From positions 1 to 64,000 of the forward strand of contig CAZGIM010000005.1 of NCBI GenBank assembly GCA_964525995.1: a stretch of DNA of 64,000 nucleotides, read 5' to 3'. Under the pieces are notes generated by a model. The model did no database searches and was not told where the DNA came from. It saw nothing but the letters and a program-made list of their open reading frames with translations. This DNA is from CAIVAT01 sp964525995. GTDB lineage: Bacteria > Bacteroidota > Bacteroidia > Bacteroidales > FEN-979. Both the position numbers and the translations under genes were made by a program. Positions 25,895 through 34,830 of the stretch are shown here, one piece after another. Every line of letters begins with the position of its first letter. Position 1 is the stretch's first letter.

Positions 25895-28030
25895 TCATTT
25901 TAAGAGAGTGATCGTACCTTTAAGCGTTTTATTATAAGGAGCACCTATTGTAATGATCCATACGTAGGTGTCGGGTTGACAGTATTTTTTCATACACGAC
26001 CCATCCCATCCATTTCCGGGATTCCTTGTTTCGAAAACCATTATTCCCCAACGGTCATATATCTGCATGATGACGTTTTCCATATTCTCAAGACCAGTGA
26101 TGCGGAAATAATCATTTAACCCATCTCCGTTGGGGGTAAATGCATTCGGGATGTTCAAACCTATTTCATTGACAAAAACCGAATCAACGCTAATGCATCC
26201 AAAAATATTTTCCACTTCAACCCGGTATAAACCTCCCTGGTCGATAATAATCACTGAATCGTTCGATCCTGTTGACCACTGGTACCGGGCAAATCCGCTC
26301 CCGGCATGAAGTGCTGTCTCTGACCCGAAAATGATTGTGACCGGATCGCCTAATTCCACAACAGGTACCGGGTTTACGATGAACCGAATTATGGATTCAG
26401 ATGTATCACAACCCCGGCCGAAAACCTGTATGTTATAATCGACCATACCGGAGCCTGAAGAAAGCAGGTCCAGTTTCTGGTCTATCATCTTACCTGTTCC
26501 TGATGTGTATCCTGTAATCGAGCCGGAAACCTGTACAGGATTCCAACTAAAACCGGCATTTGTAATATTGGAGGTGAGTTCGATTCCGGTTTTTTCACCA
26601 CTACAGATCACTTTTTCCGTGGGCTGGTTTGTTAGCGCCGCTACAGTATCAACCATCACAAGTATTGTGTCAGAGACTGAAAGTTGGCATCTGTCATCGA
26701 CCCTGACAAAATACTTTTGGCTACCCAGGGAGGGCGATACCATGATGATACTGTCATTACTTAATGAATTGTTCCAGGTATAGGAAAAAGGCCCAACACC
26801 TCCCGTTACATTGGCAATAAGTGAGGCTGTATCACCCGGACAGATCACCCGGTCATTTCCTGCTGAGACTGACAACGGTATATAATCCTGGATAACGATC
26901 GTATCCCAGATTGTGAGTGTATCGTAACATGTTTTCTTTAAAATTTTAACAATTACTGTTTCGTTTCCTTCTGTTATGTCATCTTTTATCGGGTGTATGA
27001 TAACCCTGCCAGTATCTTGCCCTGTCGTAAAGATCATGGAAGAGGGATCAATCGAATAATCGATCCCGGGGATGGCAGTTCCTTCAAGTGTAAAATCGAC
27101 GGTAAGTTCAGATTTCGCTACCTGTGGTAGGCTGAATTCAACCGCTATATCGTTGCATCCTTCTATGGCATAAATCCCTGCACCGGGATTCATAGGAACA
27201 TTCCTTACATTGAAGTCAAAACCGGCCGAAAAACTGCCCATCTCAAGGAACACTCCGGAATCATAAATCTGGTCTAGTGCGTCCCCGACAACCATCTTCA
27301 GATGATAGGTCATGTAAGGCGTGATAATATGATAGACTGTATAAACGTAAGTTATGGCGTCATACTGGAAAAAAACGCCATTTTCGTTATCCCATGCTGA
27401 AGATGGATCTGCGCAAATATTATTGATAGTAACGTATTCAGAACTTCCGGGCATATGGGCAATATTGATGCTGTTATTCGAGAATTCACCGTGGATTCCG
27501 GGACCGGAAAGAAAAAAACCAAAAGCATCGTTAATGCGTCCGCAAAATTCCCTGAATTCTTCCGAGCCGAAAGCATATCTGAAACGCAATGTATCACATT
27601 GAGGGATAAAATCGAATTCAATGATGCAGGCATCATACGAAATCGTTGCTGTGAGTTGTTCGAGATCAGGATCAGAACCTGTATTTGACCTGAATCCTAA
27701 GCTGGGTTTATCATTGGGACCGATTGCATAGTCGGCTTTCCCGGTCGTCATGATGATTCCGTCTTTCATATTCAACTGGGTGAATGCACCTCCCGTTGCA
27801 TTAAAATAACCAATATTTTTTTTCGAGATTATTCCTCCAGATCCGTTCACAGTGACATTAAAAATTGAGACCCCTTTCCCCACGAGATGATCGCGGACCA
27901 GTTGTTCGGGAGAAAGGCCCATGTCACTTCCCTGGATAACAGTGAGTTGGGCAACAGATGATTTCCACAGCAGGTTTATGCCTGCAACAACAAGGATGAC
28001 CTTTACCGTAAAATATATATAGCCTGCCAT
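25895..28030 (-). CDS. large secreted protein with choice-of-anchor L, Calx-beta and T9SS type B sorting domains
   Basis: 711 residues with signal peptide. The N-terminal 250 residues match the choice-of-anchor L pattern (FNATGGAFTQLNMKDGIIMTTG, EFDFIPQCDTLRFRYAFGSEEF). Then comes a Calx-beta-like segment (GTAIPGIDYSI, ITEGNETVIVKI) and Ig/PKD-like regions (GVGPFSYTWNN). The C-terminal 80 residues (NIPNAFTPNGDGLND, MQIYDRWGIMVFE, GWDGS) are the gliding-motility/CHU_C type B sorting signal. It should be exported by T9SS and stay on the cell surface, probably as an adhesin. Converges on the xylose operon. Confidence 0.88.
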   Translation of the reverse strand: MAGYIYFTVKVILVVAGINLLWKSSVAQLTVIQGSDMGLSPEQLVRDHLVGKGVSIFNVTVNGSGGIISKKNIGYFNATGGAFTQLNMKDGIIMTTGKADYAIGPNDKPSLGFRSNTGSDPDLEQLTATISYDACIIEFDFIPQCDTLRFRYAFGSEEFREFCGRINDAFGFFLSGPGIHGEFSNNSINIAHMPGSSEYVTINNICADPSSAWDNENGVFFQYDAITYVYTVYHIITPYMTYHLKMVVGDALDQIYDSGVFLEMGSFSAGFDFNVRNVPMNPGAGIYAIEGCNDIAVEFSLPQVAKSELTVDFTLEGTAIPGIDYSIDPSSMIFTTGQDTGRVIIHPIKDDITEGNETVIVKILKKTCYDTLTIWDTIVIQDYIPLSVSAGNDRVICPGDTASLIANVTGGVGPFSYTWNNSLSNDSIIMVSPSLGSQKYFVRVDDRCQLSVSDTILVMVDTVAALTNQPTEKVICSGEKTGIELTSNITNAGFSWNPVQVSGSITGYTSGTGKMIDQKLDLLSSGSGMVDYNIQVFGRGCDTSESIIRFIVNPVPVVELGDPVTIIFGSETALHAGSGFARYQWSTGSNDSVIIIDQGGLYRVEVENIFGCISVDSVFVNEIGLNIPNAFTPNGDGLNDYFRITGLENMENVIMQIYDRWGIMVFETRNPGNGWDGSCMKKYCQPDTYVWIITIGAPYNKTLKGTITLLK

Positions 28031-28068
28031 TTTAACCTGATACGTACAAGAAAATCTGACGACTATTA

Positions 28069-28076
28069 CAAATTTA
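28069..28076 (-). promoter_or_regulatory. putative -7 element
   Basis: TAAATTTG on the minus strand, 38 bp before the start of the T9SS type B protein. The -33 element is unclear. Confidence 0.4.
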
Positions 28077-28134
28077 CATCTAAATATTCAAAAAAAGAAT
28101 CCATTCTCTATATAAAAAACAGGCTAACTTTAGG

Positions 28135-28142
28135 TATCTTTG
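28135..28142 (+). promoter_or_regulatory. putative -7 element
   Basis: TATCTTTG fits TAnnTTTG, 76 bp before the Omp28-like gene. No clear -33 TTTG. Confidence 0.4.
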
Positions 28143-28218
28143 TGAAAACCCCACTGCAAATAGTTAGATGGAACTGAAAGGGTTAACGTTTATTGAACAC
28201 CAATAAATCTTCCCAGCC

Positions 28219-30267
28219 ATGATACCCCGAATTTCATTATTCATCATCCTCGTTGTAACGGGCTTCCTGGTTTCCGCACAGGTATTCGTTTATGAGGATT
28301 TTTCTGAAGGCCAGATGCCTCCCGCAGGCTGGTCCATCAGTGGAGTACCCCAGCAATGGTCTATTAGCTGGTCAAGTCTTTCGAGCGGTGGTATTCCATC
28401 AAAGATCCCTGAAGCTAAATTCAGTTTCATTGATACGATTGGTACAACCCGCCTGGTCTCACCGGTATTTGACCTTACAGGACTTACCTCGGTCAAATTC
28501 CACTTCAGGTTTTATTACCAGTTTAAACAATCACCGGCGCCAATTGCAGAGGTTTCAACACGTACTAAAGGGGGGCAATGGAACAGGATATGGCATCTTA
28601 ACCCGTCCGCCAACAACGGGCCCAAAGATATAGACCTGACGATCACCAATTCAGATGTCGGATCCAACCGGTTCCAACTCAGTTTTTCGCTTGAGGGCAA
28701 TCTGGACAACATCAGCTTCTGGTTCCTCGATGACATCGCCCTAATAGATCCGTTGCCCAATGATGGGAACCTAACCACCATCGATTCGACTGCGACTTTT
28801 ATATCAACTCCTTCTCCGGTTAAAGGAACGGTTTACAATATGGGCAGCGACACGATCCATTCAGCAGTGATTGACTGGCAGATAAATAACGGGACTGTGC
28901 ATTCGACGGCGATCAATAATCTAAATGTTCCCCCACTTTTATCCTTCAATTTTACTTGTACCGACCTGATGGATCCCCCGATCGGGGTGAACAACCTCGT
29001 GGTATGGATACGAGAAATCAACGGGGCTCCTGACGCCGACCCTTCAAATGATACACTTTCTACTCAAGTCCAGATGGTGTGCTTACATGTCGCCCGGAAA
29101 CCGCTTTTTGAAGAGTTTACCAGTTCCACTTGCTTTATTTGTCCTGCATTCGATGATCTTTTCCGGCCCTGGTGTGCAAGCCATGAGAATGCCATCACCC
29201 TGGTCAAATACCAGATGTATTGGCCGTCACCGGGTGACCCCTATTGTACGGCTGAGGGGCGTGTGAGAAAACGGTATTATAATGTCGGAGGTGTCCCCAG
29301 GGCATATTGCGATGGTGATTGGATTTTTGGAAATACTAACACGGTTGGCGTCCAGGAAGCTTTTGACAGAGAGATTCGGAAGTCGGGGATGATGAAAATT
29401 GTATCCACACACACCCTTACCGGTCATGTGATGGCAGTAAATACCACCGTCCTGCCATTTGCAAACTTTTCAGGATTAAAATTATATGTTGCGGTAATCG
29501 AAAAGGTCACCTATAATAACGCCAGTCCATACAGCACGGCTACCAGCTTCGAGCATGTTATGATGAAGATGATGCCCAATGCTCAGGGAACAAAGTTGAA
29601 ACTGGTCGACCGCGAGCCATTTACTTATACGGATACAGTCGATCTTACCGGCACCCATGTGGAACGCTGGGACGACCTGATGGTTGCGGCCTGGGTTCAG
29701 GATTCCCTGGCAAAAAAGCTGGTTTACCAATCATGTTACTCACTGGAGAATGGCGTTTTGGGTACGGAGGCTCGCCTGAGCAACATCCTCGTCAACGATG
29801 TTGGGATCCCTGATTTTAATCCGGATACCTTTCATTACAATGTGGTTGAATCAGGAGTCGGTTCGGGGGAAACCTACATTGTACAAGGAATTCCAATCGA
29901 CAGGAACGAAACCGTTATCGTTATCCCCACCCAGGTTTACCCGGGAACCACCACCATCGACGTTTTTGCGCAGAACAATGTTGATCATAATCAATATACA
30001 GTCGAATTCTCAAAGACAGGCGGGATTCAGGACACACCGGTAAAAACCGTAACTGTTTTCCCGAATCCTGCAACGGAGAAGGTATTCATTTACGGCGCTG
30101 ATCACGCTATGATCACCCTGTACACATCTACCGGAATCTGCATGCAAAAATTGGAGAATTTCACCGGAACGGTCCTTAGTCTTAATGGTCTGCATAAAGG
30201 CATTTACATACTGAAAATCATGCGTAAAGACGGAGGAGTTATACAGAAGAAAATAATTGTGCAATAG
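28219..30267 (+). CDS. Omp28-related secreted protein with cadherin-like domain and T9SS type A sorting domain
   Basis: 682 residues, signal peptide MIPRISLFIILVVTGFLVSA. Residues about 20-180 form a jelly-roll 'choice-of-anchor' domain (YEDFSEGQMPPAGWS). The middle resembles the thioredoxin-fold Omp28-related domain, with LFEEFTSSTCFICPAFDDL carrying a CxxC pair, then GVPRAYCDG. A cadherin-like beta-sandwich (LSNILVNDVG, PDFNPDTFHYNV) follows, and the end (VFPNPATEKVFIYG to KKIIVQ) is a type A sorting domain. Likely a surface-exposed protein; whether the CxxC is redox-active is unknown. Confidence 0.85.
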   Translation: MIPRISLFIILVVTGFLVSAQVFVYEDFSEGQMPPAGWSISGVPQQWSISWSSLSSGGIPSKIPEAKFSFIDTIGTTRLVSPVFDLTGLTSVKFHFRFYYQFKQSPAPIAEVSTRTKGGQWNRIWHLNPSANNGPKDIDLTITNSDVGSNRFQLSFSLEGNLDNISFWFLDDIALIDPLPNDGNLTTIDSTATFISTPSPVKGTVYNMGSDTIHSAVIDWQINNGTVHSTAINNLNVPPLLSFNFTCTDLMDPPIGVNNLVVWIREINGAPDADPSNDTLSTQVQMVCLHVARKPLFEEFTSSTCFICPAFDDLFRPWCASHENAITLVKYQMYWPSPGDPYCTAEGRVRKRYYNVGGVPRAYCDGDWIFGNTNTVGVQEAFDREIRKSGMMKIVSTHTLTGHVMAVNTTVLPFANFSGLKLYVAVIEKVTYNNASPYSTATSFEHVMMKMMPNAQGTKLKLVDREPFTYTDTVDLTGTHVERWDDLMVAAWVQDSLAKKLVYQSCYSLENGVLGTEARLSNILVNDVGIPDFNPDTFHYNVVESGVGSGETYIVQGIPIDRNETVIVIPTQVYPGTTTIDVFAQNNVDHNQYTVEFSKTGGIQDTPVKTVTVFPNPATEKVFIYGADHAMITLYTSTGICMQKLENFTGTVLSLNGLHKGIYILKIMRKDGGVIQKKIIVQ

Positions 30268-30755
30268 AAATACTGTGTACCCTGGTCATTGTCTTGATAA
30301 GGTTTTTTATCTGATCCATAAATAGATGTATATTGCATCACGTTAGAGGGGAATCATGAGGAAGCAACTATCGGTGGTGGGCATTCTGTTCATGCTGATG
30401 TTAAAACATCCGCCAATACCCACATTTTCAATCTTCCAGAAGATTTCAATAGTAGAAGTTCGAGGATTTTCAGTGAAAAAGATCGCCCTGGATTTCTTCA
30501 TGAATTAACCAACTTCTGCCGTATAACATTCCTCGGAATCACCCCGGTTCTTTTCCTGTCACATTTATTCAGCCTGCAACCAAAGAAGAACTCCCTGAGC
30601 TCCGCTCCTAAACAGATATCCCTGCAGTTGGCCAGAATTGACGGTCACCCTTGAAAATAACCTCATGGCGGAATCAATTTATCCAGGGTTTAAGTGTCTG
30701 TTTAAAAATTGCGTAGTTATTTATTATTGATTTCCTAACGTTCAGATTATCAGGG
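30268..30755 (+). other. gap with an open frame lacking a start
   Basis: From 30322 to 30654 the plus strand stays open for 110 codons (reads HSVHADVKTSANTHIFNLP in its first half) but has no ATG, GTG or TTG start in frame. No family is recognised. It may be a gene remnant or chance. No hairpin terminator is obvious after the Omp28-like gene. Confidence 0.25.
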
Positions 30756-31331
30756 TCAATTTTTCTGACCTACTGTTACAGGGAGGTTTGCCGTTTTGTT
30801 GTAACCAATTTCGTCAATGACGAGGTAGTTGAAATGGAACCAGCCGTAGTTACGATGATTTCCGATTTGAACATAAAAACCAAAATATGACAGAAATGCG
30901 CCTTCGGCCCATGTTGAAGAACCTGGAAAATAAGGCGCGCTCCCTTTATAGATCAGCCTGTTTAACCATTTCAGGTTATTGGAATTGCTGATTACCGTAC
31001 CGGAATCCACCATGAATGATCCCGGGTTGAGCGACATATAGGTGAAATTTATGTTGTCGCCCAAACCATAGATCGTCCCCGAATAATGAATATTCGAGCC
31101 AACCGTGTCGATCTGTTTTGTCACAGCAAGATCATTTCCGCCATCATCATCGAAATCGTAAAATAATGTATCGTTGTTAATTAATAAAGGATTATAGTTA
31201 TACGAATGAAAAATGATCGCGGAAACATTTTGGTCCTGGTTCTCTTCATCATTCTTCCTGCATTTTCCGAACAGGAAAATCAATGATAATGCAATCGCGG
31301 TCAATAAGATACACCTTGTTGTACGGAACAT
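30756..31331 (-). CDS. lipoprotein, unknown function
   Basis: 191 residues from the ATG opening MFRTTRCILLTAIALSLIFL, with lipobox-like LFGKC. A longer frame adds 34 polar residues before this and is less likely. The mature part has NNDTLFYDFDDDGGNDLAV, typical of small Bacteroidota surface lipoproteins that end in a short beta-rich domain with YGWFHFNYLV. No assigned family. It follows the YD-repeat-like lipoprotein gene on the same strand, so the two may be co-transcribed. Confidence 0.6.
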   Translation of the reverse strand: MFRTTRCILLTAIALSLIFLFGKCRKNDEENQDQNVSAIIFHSYNYNPLLINNDTLFYDFDDDGGNDLAVTKQIDTVGSNIHYSGTIYGLGDNINFTYMSLNPGSFMVDSGTVISNSNNLKWLNRLIYKGSAPYFPGSSTWAEGAFLSYFGFYVQIGNHRNYGWFHFNYLVIDEIGYNKTANLPVTVGQKN

Positions 31332-31436
31332 CGAAAATCTTTTATTCTTCTTGGTAATGAATTTAACAATTGATAAAAGCCTGTTCTTTACCGCGAATGC
31401 TGTTATGAAGTGTGAATCATGTATCTCTGACATACC

Positions 31437-32195
31437 TTACTGGCATGAGTAATTCAGGATTACATTGTATCCTTGCGTGCATTGGATAAGAACAGGATAG
31501 CCCTGCGGATTATATTGCTTGATGGTATCGGTTGATGAAGGATAACCATCAATCGACATCCCGATGATATTGTTCCTGTTCCATTGGTAATATTTTAAAG
31601 GAGGCTCACCCGTAATTGCATAATAGTTATTTCCCGAATCATATACATATTCATAATGGTAATGGATAATGTATGTTGGATCGGTCCAGGAATAATAATC
31701 ACGGCTCCTGACATTCTGTCTCAGGTAAGTGTATACAGTTGAATCGGTTGAGGAAATACCTTTGTTGCCTGTTCGTTGGCTGACCTTAAAAACTTCAGTA
31801 ATGACCTGATTTGATGAGTTGTATGTGAATATCGTAGTCCTGGTCTGAACAATGCCAATGCCATATAAATGCCTTTCATATGAACTGATCCTGCCTTGTG
31901 GGTCATAGGTAAAAAAAGTAGAATCGGTCGATGACATGTAAGAATAAACCAGTCTGTTGTTTTGATAAAAGTAGTGGGTAGAAAGCATGTAGGGCCCCTG
32001 CTCTGTTAAATCCCACTTCAGAATGAGTTTCCCGGAGGCATCATAATGAAATGTCCTAGCGGAATCGTTATTGTAGTAAACGCTCAGGAGCTTACAGGTG
32101 CCGGCAACAGATCCGCTTTCGTCACCGGTTTTATCGGAACATGAAACCATAATAAGAAAAAAAATGGTGATCAGGATCTGAGAAGTTGTTTTCAT
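31437..32195 (-). CDS. lipoprotein with RHS/YD-like repeats
   Basis: 252 residues with lipobox IMVSCS. The mature part has repeats of the form F-x-Y-D-x-x-G-(K/R)-(L/I) (FHYDASGKLILKW, FTYDPQGRISSYERHLYG, FTYNSSNQVITEV, KQYNPQGYPVLI). These are the YD/RHS-type beta-hairpins seen in many Bacteroidota lipoproteins of about this length. Probably outer-membrane anchored; function unknown. The gene below it begins after only a short gap on the same strand. Confidence 0.7.
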   Translation of the reverse strand: MKTTSQILITIFFLIMVSCSDKTGDESGSVAGTCKLLSVYYNNDSARTFHYDASGKLILKWDLTEQGPYMLSTHYFYQNNRLVYSYMSSTDSTFFTYDPQGRISSYERHLYGIGIVQTRTTIFTYNSSNQVITEVFKVSQRTGNKGISSTDSTVYTYLRQNVRSRDYYSWTDPTYIIHYHYEYVYDSGNNYYAITGEPPLKYYQWNRNNIIGMSIDGYPSSTDTIKQYNPQGYPVLIQCTQGYNVILNYSCQ

Positions 32196-32237
32196 CGATA
32201 AGTCTCCGGATGGTTAAATTTGAAATATAAAACCTTA

Positions 32238-32245
32238 CAAAACTA
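32238..32245 (-). promoter_or_regulatory. putative -7 element
   Basis: TAGTTTTG on the minus strand, 42 bp before the lipoprotein start. Confidence 0.35.
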
Positions 32246-32334
32246 AACAAGTTTTTAGATAAAGAAAAAACCAACCATCATCGAAACCAACAGGGGCCAG
32301 GGCTGACTTTTATAACACCTGATATTCCGGATAT

Positions 32335-32402
32335 CCCCGACGGGGTCCCACCACCCCGGCAGAGTCGTATCACCCCGTCGGGGTACCCTCACCCCGACGG
32401 GG
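32335..32402. repeat. three CCCCGNCGGGG hairpins
   Basis: Palindromic CCCCGACGGGG at 32335-32345, CCCCGTCGGGG at 32373-32383 and CCCCGACGGGG at 32392-32402. A near copy (CCCCGACGGGA) sits at 33143-33153. The third copy encodes the last residues and overlaps the end of the GIDE-domain gene. The spacing suggests a small array of REP-like palindromes, perhaps acting as transcript-end or mRNA-stabilising hairpins. Confidence 0.6.
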
Positions 32403-33090
32403 TGCTAGGCAAAACGGTGGGATCATCGGTCAAATAAACAGGTGTTCCCTCTGGAGGATGAATCATCAACACCTTTCCATAATCGTCGGACCACTGGTCC
32501 TGTTCAACCCTTTTCCATTCTCCTTTTCCCAAAACAGCGATCGTTTCACCCTCTTCAATAATCCCTTCGCGGTACCTGAGGGTTCGGTTCCAACCTACCA
32601 TATTGGTGCTGTCCTTTCCATGCCGGCTAAGATATCGCTCCAGGTTCTCCGGGGCATCATGCATGAAACCACTGGAGTAGCTACGATCTTGAACAATGTA
32701 ACTCTTTACCTTGTTGCAATCAACTATAGCACAGTGTTTTCCATCGCGTATGCCGAACTTGCCGGCCACCTCCTCCTCAATGTATTTTTGCCAGTGAGCA
32801 CCTTTCCCGGTGCTGACCTGTTGCTCGATCAACACATAATAATAGGCACATGGTCGCCCAGAAAGCGGTGCCGTGAGCGGTTTACCGGTAAACTCGACTT
32901 TGCCTGTTATCCGGGCAGTCTCGCCATCGACGAAATTCGAAATCCTCCTGACCGTGGCCTTTTTTAACTTCCGCCTTACAACCGTCTTTTTACTGAAGTA
33001 ATACGACAACCAAATGATCAACCCGGTAATCATTACACCGGCAGTGATGGCAATGATCGCGATATTTGTTTCCATAGAAAAATCAGGCAC
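32389..33090 (-). CDS. membrane protein with GIDE (BAM-type) domain
   Basis: 233 residues. One N-terminal membrane helix (about residues 8-30) is followed by a GIDE-like domain (PF12483, first described in the mitochondrial E3 ligase MULAN): GKVEFTGKPLTAPLSGRPC, YYYVLIEQQ, and near the end GIIEEGETIAVLGKGEW. No RING finger is present, so it is not a ubiquitin ligase. Bacterial relatives are of unknown role. The final residues (TPSG) are encoded by a CCCCGACGGGG palindrome, suggesting that the native C-terminus was altered by repeat insertion. Confidence 0.75.
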   Translation of the reverse strand: MPDFSMETNIAIIAITAGVMITGLIIWLSYYFSKKTVVRRKLKKATVRRISNFVDGETARITGKVEFTGKPLTAPLSGRPCAYYYVLIEQQVSTGKGAHWQKYIEEEVAGKFGIRDGKHCAIVDCNKVKSYIVQDRSYSSGFMHDAPENLERYLSRHGKDSTNMVGWNRTLRYREGIIEEGETIAVLGKGEWKRVEQDQWSDDYGKVLMIHPPEGTPVYLTDDPTVLPSTPSG

Positions 33091-33164
33091 TAGCCATTTG
33101 AAAAAAATTCACTCAATCACTCAATCAGTAAATTCCCTTTCACCCCGACGGGATTCGATTGTAC

Positions 33165-33695
33165 TTACTCAGGGATGTTGTAAAGCTTGCAGACCTCGTG
33201 GTAGGTCATGTTCCGCAGTTCCTGTGCACTTGGGTGTCCGGCTGTACCCGACTTCAGAGCAGGGATGGTGCCGGGAATGGCGATGAACCGGAACTTGTTA
33301 CCGGAAGTCGCAGGAGGCGTCAGCATATCGCAGGTAAACTCGATGCTTCCGTACTCGTGAATCAGGAAACTCCAGTTCGCTCCGATGGCGTTGGCGGGCA
33401 GGGGACGCATCGCCGTACCGCCGTAAACATCACCCGCAAGCCAGGCATAGGCCAGCACAACACCGTTTTCAACAATGTTCTTCGTGAGATCGGGGGCGCT
33501 GGCCGCAAAATACCAGTCACCCGAAGCACCCGACCATTCCGCGGGCGAAAACCATTCGGAATAATAGACCGCTGCATCTTCGCCGGCCGGTCCCTGAGGT
33601 CCCTGGGGCCCCTGGGGTCCTTCCTTGGTGCATCCCGCAAAGATAAAGACTGAAACGGCGATCAAAAGAAAGAAATTTCCAATACGTGTGTTCAT
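33165..33695 (-). CDS. collagen-like lipoprotein
   Basis: About 176 residues from the ATG opening MNTRIGNFFLLIAVSVFIF, with lipobox IFAGC. Directly after the lipid Cys come Gly-x-y triplets (KEGPQGPQGPQGPAGED), a short collagen-like stalk, and then a globular domain of about 145 residues (SEWFSPAEWSGASGDWYFAA...). This layout, a lipid anchor with a GPQGPQGPAG stalk, recurs in Bacteroidota surface proteins. Its function is unknown. The triplet run is too short for a stable triple helix by itself. Confidence 0.75.
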   Translation of the reverse strand: MNTRIGNFFLLIAVSVFIFAGCTKEGPQGPQGPQGPAGEDAAVYYSEWFSPAEWSGASGDWYFAASAPDLTKNIVENGVVLAYAWLAGDVYGGTAMRPLPANAIGANWSFLIHEYGSIEFTCDMLTPPATSGNKFRFIAIPGTIPALKSGTAGHPSAQELRNMTYHEVCKLYNIPE

Positions 33696-33753
33696 ATTTT
33701 CTGGTTTTAAGAGGTTCATTGAACTATCAGATGATTGTTTATAAAAAAGGTTA

Positions 33754-33761
33754 CAAATCTA
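33754..33761 (-). promoter_or_regulatory. putative -7 element
   Basis: TAGATTTG on the minus strand, 58 bp before the collagen-like lipoprotein start. -33 element weak. Confidence 0.35.
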
Positions 33762-33907
33762 TAAGGAAAGTCCCTGCCTGCAATCATATTGCCGGTGTTC
33801 GAAATGGTTTGTCACTTTCCCGGTTAAAAAAAGTGACACTTTTCCAAAGAAAAAAATACCCTGCCATTGCGGTTTCGGCGCAGGGTATCCGGTTCGTGAG
33901 GAATATT

Positions 33908-33963
33908 TTGCATTTTTTGCCTGGTTCACCTGATTCCCTTGCGACAATTGCATTTTTTGCCTG
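33908..33963 (+). repeat. 16-bp direct repeat, period 40
   Basis: TTGCATTTTTTGCCTG occurs at 33908-33923 and 33948-33963, in the intergenic region between divergent genes (collagen-like and plus-strand lipoprotein). It could be a tandem operator or chance duplication. Nothing else is seen in 33696-34054. Confidence 0.4.
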
Positions 33964-34054
33964 ATCGGGATCATCCCCGTTCAAAATTTGAATTTTATGC
34001 AACAAATTTCTGAATTGGAATACAAATCAATTGTGATGGATCTGACGGTCACGC

Positions 34055-34062
34055 TATATTCG
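34055..34062 (+). promoter_or_regulatory. putative -7 element
   Basis: TATATTCG, one mismatch from TAnnTTTG, with TTG at 34031-34033 (21-bp spacer). 25 bp before the lipoprotein ATG. Confidence 0.4.
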
Positions 34063-34087
34063 CATGGTTAACCATAAAACCAACACC

Positions 34088-34660
34088 ATGAAACCGACAA
34101 AAACAGGTACCGTAACATTCCGGAAAATCGCCATTGTCTTTTCATTGGCGGTTCTTTGCTCGCTGCAGGGGTGTATGTATTATTATAAAGTGAAAGCTGT
34201 CAGCCCGGTCGGGCAACCAGAGGTAAAAACCTTTACCACTGTTGACAAATACCTCATCCTGCATCAAAGAGAGAAGGCATGGCATCTTTCACAACCATTG
34301 ATCTCGGGAACAACACTCTATGGAAAACTGACGGCATTGCCCGAAAACCGTTATAAGTTCCAGACTACAAAGCCGAAAGGCGGGAACAGGTACATTAAAA
34401 AGAGTGAATCTTATATTCTTGAAGAGGTGCACCTGTATGTTTCAGATTCGCTGGTTTCACAAAAACCTGATACCGGGAGCTTTCAGATCGCTTTTTCGCA
34501 GATTCAACATGCCGAAGTGTATGTAAAGGCCCGGGGACAGTCCACCGCATCATGGCTCATTCTGGGAATCGGCGGACCGGTATTGGCTGGTTGCGCCGTT
34601 GCTGCAATTATAGCATCTTCAATAAGTAATTTGGCTATCAATGTCAATCTTTCACATTAG
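34088..34660 (+). CDS. lipoprotein, unknown function (intact parent of the pseudogene at 52448)
   Basis: 190 residues from the second ATG, which opens a signal peptide with lipobox CSLQGC. The mature part has YYKVKAVSPVGQPEVKTF at its N-terminus and a hydrophobic C-terminal segment (SWLILGIGGPVLAGCAVAAI), a layout of outer-membrane lipoproteins with a C-terminal glycine-zipper-like helix. No family assigned. A decayed partial copy lies on the same strand at 52448-52710, beyond the ABC export cluster. Confidence 0.7.
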   Translation: MKPTKTGTVTFRKIAIVFSLAVLCSLQGCMYYYKVKAVSPVGQPEVKTFTTVDKYLILHQREKAWHLSQPLISGTTLYGKLTALPENRYKFQTTKPKGGNRYIKKSESYILEEVHLYVSDSLVSQKPDTGSFQIAFSQIQHAEVYVKARGQSTASWLILGIGGPVLAGCAVAAIIASSISNLAINVNLSH

Positions 34661-34776
34661 ACAGGAAACGGGTTATACATCAACGGGGCGGCAGCCAGCC
34701 GTTACTGTCCCGGTCAGGCAATAGCATGGTATGGGTTGAAGGAACAAGATTGAATTATCAAAATCAGGGAAATTGT

Positions 34777-34826
34777 GCAATCGTAAATCGTAAATCATGT
34801 TCAATCGTAAATGTTAAACCGTCTCT
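34777..34826 (+). mobile_element. MITE-like element, right-end remnant copy 4
   Basis: CAATCGTAAATCGTAAATC and following bases match the right inner arm of the full copies; the end GTTAAACCGTCTCT is a degraded form of TTTAAACAGACTCT. It lies just beyond the histidine kinase stop codon. Confidence 0.5.
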
Positions 34827-34830
34827 GAGG

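Noticed and set aside
33759..34005. Overlapping minus-strand frames upstream of the collagen-like gene
   Set aside because: They arise from the 16-bp direct repeat and show no protein-like pattern.
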